A program made the position numbers and the translations under genes. A model generated the notes under the pieces. The model was not told the origin of the DNA. It saw only the letters and a program-made list of their open reading frames with translations, and searched no databases. From Acidimicrobiia bacterium (GTDB lineage: Bacteria > Actinomycetota > Acidimicrobiia > Spongiisociales > UBA5794), in NCBI GenBank assembly GCA_030599515.1, contig JAUVNV010000095.1:1-8964 (forward strand): a stretch of 8,964 nt of DNA. Direction: 5' to 3'. Below are positions 1 to 6,433 of the stretch, in pieces. Within the stretch, counting starts at the first letter, position 1, and the number at the start of each line of letters is the position of its first letter.

Positions 1-579
1 CTGGACTACGCGTTCGCCGATCGGGACGAGGAACGCGAGTCGCTCCTGATGCGACTCGAGCACCTGCTGATGCTGACGGACTGGATGGATTTGCCTCTGA
101 TCGCCACGTTCGAGAAGCCGGTCGCTGAGAACGGTGAACTCCCCGACAGGCTTGAGGCGCTGTTCCCTGCGGGCGGCGAGAGGTACGTGAAGAACTACTT
201 CGGCAGTGCCTCCGAACCCGAGATCCGCGAGGCGATCGAGCGGTCCCCCGCGCGGCAGTTCGCCGTGGCCGGCTCCGAGACGGACGTCTGCGTCATGCAG
301 TCGACGCTGGAACTCCGGGAGATGGGTTACGAAGTATTCTTGCTGGAGGACTGCCTATTCACCACCGAGTCCCATCCCGGTCCCGCATTGCGACGTCTCT
401 ATCAAGCCGGTGCCGTTCCCTGCACGCTCAAGTCCATGGTCTACGAACTGGTTGAGTGCGTCGATCAGATCCCCTGGTACGAGGGAGGTCTGGCAGCCAG
501 CGACCAACCCGAGGCCAAGCCATTCCCGGACGCGTTCATCTCCCCGGAGGAGTGGCCGCCCTGGGGGGCACGAACGTAG
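1..579 (+). CDS. Isochorismatase-family cysteine hydrolase, 5' end missing
   Basis: The reading frame is open from base 1, so this is the C-terminal 192 residues of a longer protein; the internal ATG at 49 is probably not the real start. The fold is the isochorismatase-like cysteine hydrolase family, which includes nicotinamidases, N-carbamoylsarcosine amidases and ureidoacrylate hydrolases and uses an Asp-Lys-Cys triad on amide or vinyl-ether bonds. Numbering from base 1, the motif VAGSETDVCV places the nucleophile at Cys97, and the Lys in RYVKNYFGS is Lys64. The Lys-Cys spacing of 33 matches short members of the family. The catalytic Asp should lie about 60-65 residues before Lys64, so it is either Asp2 or just outside the window. 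The C-terminus has a Pro-rich tail. The gene converges on the minus-strand array with 49 bases between stop codons. Its substrate cannot be assigned; an amide hydrolase role would fit the neighbours, but it is in a different transcription unit. Confidence 0.88.
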   Translation: MDYAFADRDEERESLLMRLEHLLMLTDWMDLPLIATFEKPVAENGELPDRLEALFPAGGERYVKNYFGSASEPEIREAIERSPARQFAVAGSETDVCVMQSTLELREMGYEVFLLEDCLFTTESHPGPALRRLYQAGAVPCTLKSMVYELVECVDQIPWYEGGLAASDQPEAKPFPDAFISPEEWPPWGART

Positions 580-628
580 GGGAGAGACTGGTCGGTGGCG
601 TTGAACAGCGCACTCCGAGAGCGAGGAT

Positions 629-1399
629 TCACGCCTCGAAGATGATGCCTTTGCAGCTGATGGCGCCTTCGGCTTTGGCGAACTCGTCGACATGGATCTC
701 GACGATGTTGTCGACGTGTGCCGCCAACATGGCAACGGTCTGCGGCGCGGAAGCGTCGACCAACAGCGTGTCACCCACGCGCACGACGTTGGCTCCTTGC
801 GGCTCGTCGGGATGAGCCTCGAGGAGCCCGGCACCGAGACCGGTCAGGTCGACGTAGGGAGAGAACACGATCAGCGTCTCATCGTCGACGACGGTGGCAG
901 CGGATTTCAAGTGCAGGACGCCGCGAACCGGGACTGTCTCAACCGTGTAGTCGAACGGTGACAGCAGATCGGTCAGCGCGGCTATCCCGGCAGGGTTCGA
1001 TCGGGTCGTCTGCCCCACGAGCACTTCCCTGCCGAAGACGAGGACGTCGCCTCCGTCGAGCGTTGCCGGCGCCTCCATCTCACGACACTCTCGATAGTCG
1101 GCAAGAGTTGCCGCCATGGATGGCACCTCCCCCCGTCGTGACTCGGCACCGGGCCGCAGCAACACAGCGACCTCGGGCAAGACGAGCGCCGTGTCCTCCA
1201 CGAAGACAGCGTCCGGATGGCCGGGAAGCCGGGGCAATCCGACGACCTTCACGCCGAGGGAGCGCAACACCTCCAGGTAGTTGTTGTGCTGCACACAGGC
1301 TCGTGCCACGTCGATCGGAATCCGGTCGACGTGTGTCAGTTCGCAGTCGCGAAGTTCCGCGCCCGTGGGGCGGGTGATAGCCACAATCACGACCGACAA
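629..1399 (-). CDS. ddaH: Dimethylarginine dimethylaminohydrolase (DDAH) family protein
   Basis: This 256-residue protein is full length for bacterial DDAH, a cytosolic guanidine-modifying enzyme that hydrolyses N-omega-methylated arginines to citrulline and methylamine or dimethylamine. Motifs run in family order: DAVFVEDTA (63-71), ESRRGE (86-91), ATLDGGDVL (112-120), TTRSN (131-135), LHLKS (162-166) and ISCKG near the C-terminus (247-251). The catalytic set is Asp115, His163 and Cys249. Asp63, Glu68, Asp69, Arg88 and Arg133 match positions that bind the alpha-amino, guanidinium and carboxylate groups in characterised homologues. The start is TTG at 1399; GGAGGGGGA at 1417-1409 lies 10 bases upstream. 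The earlier ATG at 1409 is in another frame and inside the ribosome binding site. It is the last gene of the minus-strand array, 30 bases after the amidase. Related arginine-deiminase-fold enzymes with other guanidino substrates are possible, but retention of the amino-acid-binding residues favours a methylarginine-like substrate. Confidence 0.9.
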   Translation of the reverse strand: MSVVIVAITRPTGAELRDCELTHVDRIPIDVARACVQHNNYLEVLRSLGVKVVGLPRLPGHPDAVFVEDTALVLPEVAVLLRPGAESRRGEVPSMAATLADYRECREMEAPATLDGGDVLVFGREVLVGQTTRSNPAGIAALTDLLSPFDYTVETVPVRGVLHLKSAATVVDDETLIVFSPYVDLTGLGAGLLEAHPDEPQGANVVRVGDTLLVDASAPQTVAMLAAHVDNIVEIHVDEFAKAEGAISCKGIIFEA

Positions 1400-1408
1400 G
1401 GTAGTACA

Positions 1409-1417
1409 TCCCCCTCC
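1409..1417 (-). promoter_or_regulatory. Ribosome binding site for the TTG-started DDAH gene
   Basis: On the minus strand GGAGGGGGA lies 10 bases before TTG at 1399-1397. This decides the start: the only nearby ATG (1409-1407) overlaps this purine run itself and is out of frame, and the in-frame GTG at codon 4 is 19 bases away. Confidence 0.6.
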
Positions 1418-1429
1418 ACCGGCTGGTGG
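1416..1429 (-). other. Small hairpin between amidase stop and DDAH ribosome binding site
   Basis: Directly after the amidase TGA, the minus strand reads CCACC-AGCC-GGTGG, a 5-bp GC-rich stem with a 4-base loop. The last GG of the stem is also the first GG of the Shine-Dalgarno run. It could tune DDAH translation or protect the mRNA, or it could be chance in GC-rich DNA. Confidence 0.3.
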
Positions 1430-2845
1430 TCAGGAGAGGCCTGGCCTCATCCGGTCGAAGAGAGGACCGTTCGCACCCTCGAGACCCGCGGCCAGTCGGA
1501 ACGGGATGGGGTCGGCGTTCGGTGGGCCGACGATCTGCATGCCGATCGGGACACCCGTGCTCGGGGCGATGCCAATGGGCATGTTGAGCACAGGGAGCTT
1601 TCCGAGCACGTTGAAGGGGACGGTCATGACCACGGCGAGCATGTCGGTGAGGCTGGCCGTACTCCCCGACCCCGGCCGGCCGAAGTCGGCTGGAATCGAG
1701 GTGCTCTCAACGGTCGGACACACCAGCACGTCGTAGCCAGCGAGGAACACCTTCTTCTGCAACTCCGCGTACATCTCGTCGGCGTACTTCCAGCTCTCGA
1801 TCCACTCTTCGACGGAGACCGGATCCTCGTTGAAGAAGTCCCGGACGTATGGTGTCAGGGCGTCGTAACTCTCCTCGGGGACGGACCCTCTCAGGATGCT
1901 GCCCATGAGGAACTGGAGATGGGTCTCGGCCGTCTCCAGTGCCCGATCTGTCCAATCCAGCTTGATCAGATCCACCGAAGCGCCGAGTGAGCGCAACGTC
2001 TCGTCGGTCGTTTCGAGTGCCTCGATGGTCTCGCGGTCCGGGTTGAAGAAGCCGAGATCGGGGCTGAGGGCGATCCGCATTCCGGCAAGAGCCGGGTACG
2101 TGGCAGGAAGTTCGAGGGGCGGAAGCGAGTACATGTCGCCGACCAGGGGTCCCGAGATGACGTTCTCGAAGAGGACGACGTCCGATACGGTGCGGGCGAG
2201 CGGCCCCGAAGCCGCGTACGGTTCCCGGTTCCACGGCCAGAACTCGGGGACACGACCCCACGGCGGTTTGAACCCGATCAGACCGTTCATCGCGGCGGGG
2301 ATACGGATGGAGCCGCCGATGTCACTGCCGCTGGCCAGGATGGAAGATCCCGCTGCGAGACTTGCCCCCGAGCCCCCGGACGATCCGCCGCTCGTCATGG
2401 CGAGGTTCCACGGCGTACGCGTGATGCCGTGGGCGAAGCTCCACGTGACGACGGCCGACGAGAACTCCGGTGTCGTCGTCCGAGCATGGACGATTCCTCC
2501 TGCGTCGATGATGCGCTGCGCTATCGGATCGGTCTTGGTTGCGATCTCGTCCTTGAACAACACGGAACCCTGGGTCAATCGTTGTCCGGCTATCTGCGGC
2601 TCGTCCTTCACGGCGACGGGCAGCCCCTCGAGGGGGCGGGCAGTTCCTGTGGCATAGGCGTTCGCTGCGAGACGAGCTTGGTTCGCGGCCTGTTCGTAGT
2701 AGGTGTCGGTGAAAGCGTTGACCAGAGGTTCGGTTGCTTCGGCTCTGGCGATCACCGCATCGAGGAGTTCGACGGGAGAGAGATCGCGGCTGCGGAATGC
2801 GGCAACGGCATCGGTCGCACTCAGATAGGCCAATTCATCGATCAT
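1430..2845 (-). CDS. Amidase-signature (AS) family amidase
   Basis: This 471-residue protein is of normal length for the amidase-signature family, serine hydrolases that cleave carboxamides using a Ser-cisSer-Lys triad. The signature is complete: Lys80 in VAVKDEP, cis-Ser155 in the Gly/Ser-rich TSGGSSGGSGASLAAG (151-166), and nucleophile Ser179 in DIGGSIRIPAA (175-185), followed by GLIGFKPPWGRVP. The 24-residue gap between the two serines equals that of fatty-acid amide hydrolase. There is no signal peptide or membrane helix, so it should be cytosolic. It starts at ATG 2845 with GGAGGTG (2856-2850) well placed upstream. It lies 23 bases after the amidohydrolase gene and 30 bases before the DDAH gene, so all three are probably co-transcribed with the importer. 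AS amidases range from aliphatic amidases and GatA to aryl-amide and peptide amidases; GatA is unlikely because no gatB or gatC is adjacent. The substrate cannot be read from sequence. Confidence 0.93.
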   Translation of the reverse strand: MIDELAYLSATDAVAAFRSRDLSPVELLDAVIARAEATEPLVNAFTDTYYEQAANQARLAANAYATGTARPLEGLPVAVKDEPQIAGQRLTQGSVLFKDEIATKTDPIAQRIIDAGGIVHARTTTPEFSSAVVTWSFAHGITRTPWNLAMTSGGSSGGSGASLAAGSSILASGSDIGGSIRIPAAMNGLIGFKPPWGRVPEFWPWNREPYAASGPLARTVSDVVLFENVISGPLVGDMYSLPPLELPATYPALAGMRIALSPDLGFFNPDRETIEALETTDETLRSLGASVDLIKLDWTDRALETAETHLQFLMGSILRGSVPEESYDALTPYVRDFFNEDPVSVEEWIESWKYADEMYAELQKKVFLAGYDVLVCPTVESTSIPADFGRPGSGSTASLTDMLAVVMTVPFNVLGKLPVLNMPIGIAPSTGVPIGMQIVGPPNADPIPFRLAAGLEGANGPLFDRMRPGLS

Positions 2846-2849
2846 GCGG

Positions 2850-2856
2850 CACCTCC
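2850..2856 (-). promoter_or_regulatory. Strong ribosome binding site of the amidase gene
   Basis: GGAGGTG on the minus strand ends 4 bases before ATG 2845 (6 bases from the GGAGG core). It is the closest match to the anti-Shine-Dalgarno sequence among the junctions seen here and supports independent initiation of the amidase after the 23-base gap. Confidence 0.7.
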
Positions 2857-2868
2857 GTGCAGTTCCTC

Positions 2869-4476
2869 TCAGGCCCCGTCGTACACAACCTTTCCGCCGA
2901 TCACTGTCATCCAGATCGGCAGATTCGGAATCTCCTCGGACGGTGTGTCGAAGAGATCGCCGTCGATGACGACCAGGTCGGCGTGCTTCCCCGGCTCGAT
3001 CGAACCGAGCCTGTCCTCGACGAACAGGGCATAGGCAGCGTCGATCGTGTGTGCTCGGACGGCCTCTTCGATGTCAAGGCTCTGGTCCGATCCAATGTCG
3101 AGACCCTTGAACGTCTTGCGCCGGAGAGCGGCGGAGATGGTGTCGAGCGGCCGGTAGGACGCCACGTCCGAGTCACTGCTCAAGACCACCTTGACTCCGG
3201 CATCGAGTTCGGCGCGGAACGGCTGGATCATGTGGGCTCGATCGCCCAGGCGCTCGAGGAACTCGTCACCGCTGTCGTAGAGGTAGCCCGGCTGATTCAC
3301 CGCAATGACTCCGAGGTCCGCCATGCGTTGGACCTGATTCGGCGTGGGGCAACCGGCATGCTCGATACGGTGGCGGGCATCCGGTCGTGGATGAGCGAGA
3401 CCCGCCGCTTCGATGGCGTCGAGAGTGGCGTCGATCGCCCGATCACCCTGAGCATGCACGCCGACCTGCCACCCCTGAGAGTGGGCCTCCATGATCATGC
3501 TGCGCAGTTCGTCCTCTTCCCAGAACAGGCTGCCACCGAACTCACCGTGCTCGCCGTACGGCTCCCAGAACGCTGCCGTTCCCCCAATGAGTGACCCGTC
3601 CGCGTAGAACTTCATGGCACCGATCCAGAACTCGTCGTTCCCGAACGGTCCGGCCAGTCCGATCGTCCCGTACTCGTCGAGTTGATGGGAGAGGGGCATG
3701 CAGGCTGTCCGCACCCACCAATCACCCCTCCGGTACGCCTCTCGATAACCACGCAGCTCGCGGCTCGTCACCTGGGCATCGCACACTGTGGTCAGTCCGG
3801 CGGCGACGAAGGCCCGGCCCGCACGGTTGACGGCGGCAACGAGGTCCTCGAGCGTTGCCTCAACATGGAAATTCGGACCGTGTGATCCGATGTCGACCGC
3901 CGTCGGGATGATGAGACCCATGGCCGCATCGAGGCAGAGGCCCGTGATACGCCCACGATCATCTCGAACCAGCTTGCCACCCTGCGGATCCGGGGTGTCG
4001 TCGCTCAGGTTCCGTGCTGCGAGGGCGGCGCTGTTCACGAGCACGTAGTGTCCGGAGACGTGCAGTACGGCGACGGGGTGCTCACCGGTGGCTTTGTCGA
4101 GGTCCCAGCGGGTCGGCGTCTCCCCGTACTTCGCATGGTCGAACCCGGTCGCATGGATCCACTCGCCGACCGGTGTAGTGGTTGCGGCGCGGGCGATCAC
4201 CGCGACCAGATCGTCGACCGAGGTGACTGTCGGGTACTTGACGTCGATCTGTGCGAGCATCTCGCCGGTAGCGAGGTAGTGGTTGTGGGCATCGATGAAA
4301 CCCGGCACGACCGTGCGACCACCGAGATCGATCTCTTCGGTACCCGACCGTCGGATTGAGCCGTCGCTTCCGACTGCTTCGATACCGCCATCCCGAATGG
4401 CGATCGCCTGCGTCCACGCCCTGTCAGGATCTGCGGTGTAGATCGAGCCGTTGAAGAGGACTCGTCGCTGGCTCAC
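2869..4476 (-). CDS. YtcJ-like metal-dependent amidohydrolase (amidohydrolase family 3)
   Basis: With the GTG start at 4476 this is a 535-residue protein, the usual length for YtcJ-like amidohydrolases, a branch that includes N-substituted formamide deformylase. The N-terminal beta-sandwich strand (RVLFNGSIYTAD) leads into a TIM barrel with metal ligands His64 and His66 in VPGFIDAHNHYL, Lys289 in MKFYADGSL as the likely metal-bridging lysine, His341 in VGVHAQGDRAI, His373 in HRIEHAG and Asp435 in LSSDSDV. The C-terminus has the typical GSIEPGKHADLVVID segment and a final VIGGKVVYDG strand. GTG overlaps the stop of the upstream ATPase gene (GTGA, 4476-4473), and GAGG lies 7 bases before it; an in-frame ATG at 4494 is a weaker alternative. 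It lacks a signal peptide. Translational coupling to the importer suggests it processes the imported compound, probably an N-acyl, formamide or similar C-N bond. That is inference; the family's substrates are diverse. Confidence 0.92.
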   Translation of the reverse strand: MSQRRVLFNGSIYTADPDRAWTQAIAIRDGGIEAVGSDGSIRRSGTEEIDLGGRTVVPGFIDAHNHYLATGEMLAQIDVKYPTVTSVDDLVAVIARAATTTPVGEWIHATGFDHAKYGETPTRWDLDKATGEHPVAVLHVSGHYVLVNSAALAARNLSDDTPDPQGGKLVRDDRGRITGLCLDAAMGLIIPTAVDIGSHGPNFHVEATLEDLVAAVNRAGRAFVAAGLTTVCDAQVTSRELRGYREAYRRGDWWVRTACMPLSHQLDEYGTIGLAGPFGNDEFWIGAMKFYADGSLIGGTAAFWEPYGEHGEFGGSLFWEEDELRSMIMEAHSQGWQVGVHAQGDRAIDATLDAIEAAGLAHPRPDARHRIEHAGCPTPNQVQRMADLGVIAVNQPGYLYDSGDEFLERLGDRAHMIQPFRAELDAGVKVVLSSDSDVASYRPLDTISAALRRKTFKGLDIGSDQSLDIEEAVRAHTIDAAYALFVEDRLGSIEPGKHADLVVIDGDLFDTPSEEIPNLPIWMTVIGGKVVYDGA

Positions 4477-5462
4477 GCCGGGGCCTCGGTCCATCCGAAG
4501 TGGCAGGCGACGAGGTGTTCGGCGTCGGTTTCGGATTCCACGAGGTCGGGCTCCGTTTCGGCACAGATGTCCTGCGCCAAAGGGCACCGAGTCCGGAACC
4601 GGCAACCCGACGGGAGATCGAGAGCGCTCGGAGGCTCGCCGGTTAGCGCAGACTTGCCGGGTTCCTTCTTGACCCCGAACTTCGGTGCGGCTGCCATCAG
4701 CGCCCTCGTGTACGGGTGGCGGGGATCGTTGAAGATCTGCTCAGTGGGTCCGTCTTCCATGGCCGTGCCCAGATACACCACGACCACGCGATCGCAGACG
4801 TGTCGTACGACGGCGAGGTCGTGGGAGATGAACAGCAACGTGAGACCGAGGTCGCGACGAAGGGAGTTGAACAGGTTCAGGATGGGTGCCTGGACGGAGA
4901 CGTCGAGAGCGGCGACGGCCTCATCCGCTATGAGGATCTCGGGATCGAGAGCCAGGGCCCGGGCTATGGCGACCCTCTGACGTTGACCGCCCGACAGACT
5001 CTTGGGGTATGCGCGTAGTAGCGAACGGGGAAGTTCGACGAGGTCCATGAGTTCGCCGCACCGCTCCGGGACCTGGTCCTTTGGGACGATCTTGTGGACC
5101 CGGAGTAGTTCGGCAAGTGTGCGCTCGACCGTGAGCGAGGGATTGAGCGATGATCCGGGATCCTGGAAGACCATCTGGATCCGGCGTGTCGTTGCCTGGT
5201 CTCGCTTCTCGGTGAGGGGAATCCCGTCGAGTTCAATCGAACCTGCAGAGATCGGAACGAGACCGACGATCGCCTTGGCGATGGTCGACTTCCCGCAGCC
5301 CGACTCACCGACGATCCCCACGGACTCCGATCGCTCGACCTCGAACGAGACGTTGTCGACCGCCTTGAGGTCGGGGGGTGGCTGTCCGCGCAGGCGGGCT
5401 GCCATCGCCGACCCGATCCGGAAGTTGACGGTCAGGCCCTGAACTTCGAGAAGCGCCGTCAT
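4473..5462 (-). CDS. Peptide-type ABC importer ATP-binding protein (DppF/OppF type)
   Basis: This 329-residue protein is the second ATPase of the importer and hydrolyses ATP at the cytoplasmic face. It shows Walker A GESGCGKST (52-60), Q-loop Gln100 in VFQDPGSSLNP, signature SLSGGQRQR (155-163), Walker B ILIADE (176-181) with catalytic Glu181, D-loop ALDVS and switch His214. After Walker B it reads DEAVAALD instead of the more usual DEPxSALD; this variant is known and leaves the catalytic residues intact. The C-terminal oligopeptide-transporter domain has four cysteines, Cys287, 293, 300 and 320, spaced as in members that carry an iron-sulfur cluster. The start is ATG 5462, overlapping the upstream stop (ATGA, 5462-5459). 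A longer in-frame extension to 5585 lies inside the upstream ATPase gene and has no family similarity. No good Shine-Dalgarno is seen before this ATG, suggesting termination-reinitiation. The F-type call rests on position as the second ATPase and on the HPYTRAL and GCRFRTRCP motifs. Confidence 0.94.
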   Translation of the reverse strand: MTALLEVQGLTVNFRIGSAMAARLRGQPPPDLKAVDNVSFEVERSESVGIVGESGCGKSTIAKAIVGLVPISAGSIELDGIPLTEKRDQATTRRIQMVFQDPGSSLNPSLTVERTLAELLRVHKIVPKDQVPERCGELMDLVELPRSLLRAYPKSLSGGQRQRVAIARALALDPEILIADEAVAALDVSVQAPILNLFNSLRRDLGLTLLFISHDLAVVRHVCDRVVVVYLGTAMEDGPTEQIFNDPRHPYTRALMAAAPKFGVKKEPGKSALTGEPPSALDLPSGCRFRTRCPLAQDICAETEPDLVESETDAEHLVACHFGWTEAPA

Positions 5463-6433
5463 GGTTGGGCCAACACTTCTGGATGAATACAGGAAGTCGC
5501 GCGGTCGTCTGACGTGGGTGTCAGCTCGTAGGACGCCTCTTTGCAGTCCTCTCGAGCGAACGCACAGCGGGGAGCGAAGCGGCAACCCGAAGCGAAGGCA
5601 GCCGGATCCGGCGGGTGACCAGGGATGCCCTGTAGCTCCTCCGAGGTCCCCTGGAAGGAGGGGACCGACGCCATCAACGCTGCCGTGTACGGATGGTTGG
5701 GTCTGGATATGACGTCATCGGTGGGCCCGATTTCGACGATCTGACCCGCGTACATGATGGCGAGACGGTCGCAGAGTTCGCCGAGCACGGCGATGTCGTG
5801 TGAAACGAAGATGATCGCCATATCGAACCGCATGCGTAGGTCCTGGAGGAGACCGAGAATCTGGTCCTGGACGGAAACGTCGAGAGCAGTGGTCGGCTCG
5901 TCGCACAGCACGAGCTTCGGCTCGGTGGACAGCGCCGTGGCAACCATCACGCGCTGGCGGAGCCCCCCGGAGAGCTGATGTGGCCACATGCGTGCTCGTC
6001 GCTCCGGCGTGGGTATCCCGACGAGGCGCATCAACTCGATGGCCCTGGCTCTGGCGTCCGCCTTGTTCATTCCCTGGTGGATGCGGGGGCCCTCAGCGAT
6101 GAGGTCACCGACCCGCATTGTTGGGTTGAGGGCGGTCATCGGCTCCTGGAACACGATCGAGATGCCGTGGCCGTGTACGTCTGTTGGCACATAAGGCGCA
6201 GGCCGGCCGCCATCGCTGGCAAACCGGAGATCACCCTCAGCGACCCCGCCGCGCGGCAGCAAGCCGAGGATGGCGCGAAGAGTGAGCGTCTTCCCCGAAC
6301 CGGACTCCCCTGCGATACCAAGGATCTCGCCACGGTCGAGAGTTAGGGACACGCCGTCTACAGGGGTGATGGGGACACCGCGACGCTGCATCGTCACTCG
6401 CAGATCGGAGACTTCGAGGAGGTGCTCGCTCAT
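5459..6433 (-). CDS. Peptide-type ABC importer ATP-binding protein (DppD/OppD type)
   Basis: This 324-residue protein is the first ATPase of the importer. Motifs in order are Walker A GESGSGKTL (42-50), Q-loop Gln96 in VFQEPMTALNP, signature QLSGGLRQR (153-161), Walker B LVLCDEP (175-181) with Glu179-Pro180-Thr181, D-loop TALDVS and switch His212. The GLRQR form of the signature and the MTALNP segment are typical of DppD/OppD as opposed to DppF/OppF. A C-terminal domain carries Cys284, 290, 297 and 315, the same C-x5-C-x6-C arrangement as in the partner ATPase. The start is ATG 6433, overlapping the permease stop (ATGA, 6433-6430), with GGAGGAGG about 10 bases upstream. An upstream in-frame extension to 6571 was rejected because it is permease coding sequence in another frame. 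It should pair with the 4473-5462 product as an asymmetric ATPase heterodimer on the two permeases. Confidence 0.95.
   Translation of the reverse strand: MSEHLLEVSDLRVTMQRRGVPITPVDGVSLTLDRGEILGIAGESGSGKTLTLRAILGLLPRGGVAEGDLRFASDGGRPAPYVPTDVHGHGISIVFQEPMTALNPTMRVGDLIAEGPRIHQGMNKADARARAIELMRLVGIPTPERRARMWPHQLSGGLRQRVMVATALSTEPKLVLCDEPTTALDVSVQDQILGLLQDLRMRFDMAIIFVSHDIAVLGELCDRLAIMYAGQIVEIGPTDDVISRPNHPYTAALMASVPSFQGTSEELQGIPGHPPDPAAFASGCRFAPRCAFAREDCKEASYELTPTSDDRATSCIHPEVLAQP

Noticed and set aside
622..638. CGAGG/CCTCG inverted repeat at the convergent gene ends as a terminator
   Set aside because: Only 5 bp with a 7-base loop, no T-run, and it overlaps the DDAH stop codon; too weak to call.
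1080..1409. Alternative ATG-started frame of 109 codons at the DDAH 5' end
   Set aside because: The ATG lies inside the Shine-Dalgarno run and the product has no family similarity, while the TTG frame gives a complete DDAH.
1217..1990. 257-codon open frame on the plus strand
   Set aside because: It runs antisense through the DDAH and amidase genes and its product is low-complexity with no recognisable fold; long antisense frames are expected in GC-rich coding DNA.
1896..2657. 253-codon open frame on the plus strand
   Set aside because: Antisense shadow of the amidase core, rich in Arg, Ser and Pro, with no recognisable domain.
2734..3594. 286-codon open frame on the plus strand
   Set aside because: Antisense to the amidohydrolase and the amidase N-terminus, both of which have complete family motifs; no motif or ribosome binding site supports it.
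4477..4605. N-terminal extension of the amidohydrolase to 4605
   Set aside because: The added residues are Arg/Pro-rich out-of-frame sequence from the upstream ATPase gene; GTG 4476 matches family N-termini and the GTGA overlap pattern.
4473..5462. DEAVAALD after Walker B as a sign of a dead ATPase
   Set aside because: The catalytic Glu, Walker A, signature and switch His are all intact, and Ala/Val at these positions occurs in functional relatives.
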